Part shown: one piece after another, positions 5,994-7,210 of the stretch | How the letters are laid out: every line of letters starts with the position of its first letter | How positions within the stretch are numbered: position 1 is the stretch's first letter | Assembly: GCA_037147415.1 (NCBI GenBank) | Contig: JBAWVF010000190.1 | Span: 1-7,210 of the forward strand | From: BOG-933 sp037147415 | GTDB lineage: Bacteria > Pseudomonadota > Alphaproteobacteria > Azospirillales > Azospirillaceae | Direction of reading: 5' to 3' | DNA: 7,210 bases | Program-made: the position numbers and the translations under genes | Notes under the pieces: model-generated | What the model was told of the DNA's origin: nothing | Seen by the model: only the letters and a program-made list of their open reading frames with translations | Database searches by the model: none

Positions 5994-6517
5994 CCTTTAC
6001 CGTTACGCGCCTGATTGAAATCGATGCCGGCCACCGCATTATGACTCATGGATCAAAGTGCCGTCATCTGCATGGCCATCGCTATCAGATCGAAGCTACC
6101 GCGGAATCCGCCGGATTGCATTCGAGTGGCGAGCAGACAGATATGGTTCTCGATTTCAGTTTTCTGAAAGAAGAAATGCTAGCTGAGATTGATGGGCCTT
6201 GCGATCATGGCTTTATTGCCAGTTGTGATGATAAAGAACTTTTGTCTCTGTTTGCACCGGCTGACAAGGATACAGCCGCTTGGATTTTTGAGCTTTGTGC
6301 CCTTTCGCGTCAAACAGGCTTTGCCGAGACCGATAACTGCCGATTTGGCACAAAACTTTATTTAATCAACGGGCAACCGACCGCCGAGTTTCTGGCTCGC
6401 CATTGGTTTGAGCGACTAGCTCCCCGTATTATTGAACGGAGCGGCGGTCTTGCCGTGCTGAAAGCAATCGTGGTACGAGAAACTCCGAATTGTCGTGCGG
6501 AATACCGACCCGGATGA
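5990..6517 (+). CDS. queD: 6-carboxytetrahydropterin synthase QueD (long form)
   Basis: QueD converts 7,8-dihydroneopterin triphosphate to 6-carboxytetrahydropterin, the substrate of QueE, so the two overlapping genes encode consecutive steps. The zinc ligands His15 (DAGHRI), His28 and His30 (HLHGHRY) are present, as is the catalytic Cys24 (GSKCRHLHGH). Further family marks are MVLDFSFLKEEM (52-63), CDHGF with the catalytic Asp72-His73 pair, PTAEFLARHWFERL (130-143) and VVRETPNC with Glu164 near the C-terminus. At 175 residues it is longer than the roughly 120 of E. coli QueD. The extra length falls mainly between 76 and 128, after the DHG motif and before PTAEF. The ATG overlaps the queE stop (ATGA). 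A 6-pyruvoyl-tetrahydropterin synthase is the main alternative, but the Cys-X3-HGH form and the queE neighbour favour QueD. Confidence 0.93.
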   Translation: MTFTVTRLIEIDAGHRIMTHGSKCRHLHGHRYQIEATAESAGLHSSGEQTDMVLDFSFLKEEMLAEIDGPCDHGFIASCDDKELLSLFAPADKDTAAWIFELCALSRQTGFAETDNCRFGTKLYLINGQPTAEFLARHWFERLAPRIIERSGGLAVLKAIVVRETPNCRAEYRPG

Positions 6518-6587
6518 TGCCAGTGGGACGACTGTAACGCATGGTTCCCAAGCGATCCGGTCTGAATCGCACAAGGCTTAGATATCG

Positions 6588-6615
6588 AGTGGTCCGATTC
6601 AGGGAGCGGACCACT
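6588..6615. terminator. Perfect 9-bp inverted repeat between convergent genes
   Basis: AGTGGTCCG (6588-6596) and CGGACCACT (6607-6615) form a perfect 9-bp stem with a 10-nt loop. It lies about 70 bp after the queD stop, and the right arm touches the stop codon of the minus-strand frame (6615-6617). Its position suits a bidirectional transcription terminator. Neither side is followed by a T run, so it is not a canonical intrinsic terminator; it could instead protect mRNA 3' ends or be a protein site. Confidence 0.45.
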
Positions 6616-7210
6616 TAATCACGGAATAGACCAAGTAGTGACTTGATTTGAGCGCGGAATCCGGAATCCGCCCGGCATCTTGCCTGAAGGCCGCGATCTT
6701 GCCGGAACAGAAAGAGTACCTCGGATTTCGTCGTGAGTCGACGCGCAATTGGCCGTTCGTGTATCGAGCCGTCCCGGTCAATTCTTGCTAAACTATAGGC
6801 AGCGTGACAGTAAAGGGCAAACATCTTCCCGTCATTTGGTGACTTTTCCTTAGCAATAATTGAGAATATATAATAGTTCATTCCATGATAAAGGCAATCA
6901 TGTAACTTTTGAACAGCTTCGAATCGTGCCTCTTTGTCAGCAATATTCCTAACTTGGCGTTCATATAAATTCGCCTGTAGAAAATATTCTCGGGCCGTCG
7001 AGTCAAAAGAAAAGCGCTTTCCAATAACTTCACATTGTTGAAGAACATATTGACGAAGTACCAAAGCCAGAATCAATTCAAGAAATTTTGATTCTTTAGC
7101 CATTGTTTTCGGCAATTGGGGTAGGGTTCGGAACGCCCGCAGAATGTCATATGGATGCAAGATTTCACGGACCCGCGGCTGTCCGGGTATCTGAAGACGC
7201 TGTGTCCAAC
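6615..7210 (-). CDS. Unidentified protein, 3' part only (runs off right edge)
   Basis: I do not recognise this gene. The minus-strand frame is open from the right edge of the window (first full codon ends at 7208) to a TAA at 6615-6617, giving 197 visible residues. A TTG at 7160 and an ATG at 7103 are possible internal starts, but neither has a ribosome binding site. The frame reads through upstream without a stop (GQPRVREILHPYDILRAF), so the real start is probably outside the window. The visible chain is largely helical in appearance and rich in Tyr, Phe, Arg and Lys, with no signal peptide or clear membrane span. Its C-terminus is basic (ARRLTTKSEVLFLFRQDR). The middle (about 6830-7110) is markedly more A+T-rich than the upstream genes, which hints at transfer or weaker constraint. 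It could also be a decayed gene. Confidence 0.5.
   Translation of the reverse strand, partial: WTQRLQIPGQPRVREILHPYDILRAFRTLPQLPKTMAKESKFLELILALVLRQYVLQQCEVIGKRFSFDSTAREYFLQANLYERQVRNIADKEARFEAVQKLHDCLYHGMNYYIFSIIAKEKSPNDGKMFALYCHAAYSLARIDRDGSIHERPIARRLTTKSEVLFLFRQDRGLQARCRADSGFRAQIKSLLGLFRD

Noticed and set aside
5376..6517. Possible 7-deazaguanine DNA-modification or defence locus
   Set aside because: QueD and QueE could feed such a system, but no dpdA-like transglycosylase, helicase or nuclease gene is present. Ordinary queuosine synthesis is the simpler reading.
6656..6669. Direct repeat GGAATCC-GGAATCC
   Set aside because: There are only two 7-bp copies inside a putative coding frame. 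This is too short to support a mobile element or a repeat family.
6599..6781. Short minus-strand frame overlapping the unidentified gene
   Set aside because: It is only 60 residues, has no ribosome binding site, and sits inside a longer frame that stays open to the window edge.

Overview
The window (about 55% G+C by eye) reads as a chromosomal segment of a proteobacterium, most likely an alphaproteobacterium. The basis is the MinE sequence, whose AKERLQIVMAHER and DRGNDFSTLEV blocks resemble alphaproteobacterial MinE, together with the alternative GTG/TTG starts. This taxonomic call is an inference from remembered family patterns, not from a search.

Positions 1-217 hold no supportable gene. 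They are the leader of a co-directional plus-strand cluster and contain a 9-bp hairpin just upstream of the first ribosome binding site. From 218 to 6517 eight genes follow on the plus strand with gaps of 49 bp or less and two 4-bp ATGA overlaps: minC, minD, minE (division-site placement), a secreted or membrane protein made of two DUF2061 units, a two-gene molybdenum hydroxylase of the isoquinoline 1-oxidoreductase type (2Fe-2S subunit, then Tat-exported molybdopterin subunit), queE and queD (7-deazaguanine synthesis for queuosine). The spacing suggests one transcript, or a few overlapping ones.

Three biologically separate themes are present. MinCDE oscillates on the inner membrane and blocks polar Z-rings. 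The IorA/IorB pair should be a periplasmic oxidoreductase that passes electrons through two 2Fe-2S clusters, with no acceptor cytochrome gene in the window. QueD and QueE catalyse consecutive steps (7,8-dihydroneopterin triphosphate to CPH4, then CPH4 to CDG) in the cytoplasm. No functional link between the themes is visible beyond gene order.

After queD, 6518-6614 is a short convergent intergenic stretch with a perfect 9-bp inverted repeat. A minus-strand frame (7210 down to 6615) that I do not recognise enters from the right edge, and its middle part is clearly more A+T-rich than the rest. I found no CRISPR array, complete mobile element, rRNA or tRNA. The most notable items are the mixed cluster itself, the tandem DUF2061 protein, the enlarged QueD, and the unidentified AT-rich minus-strand gene.
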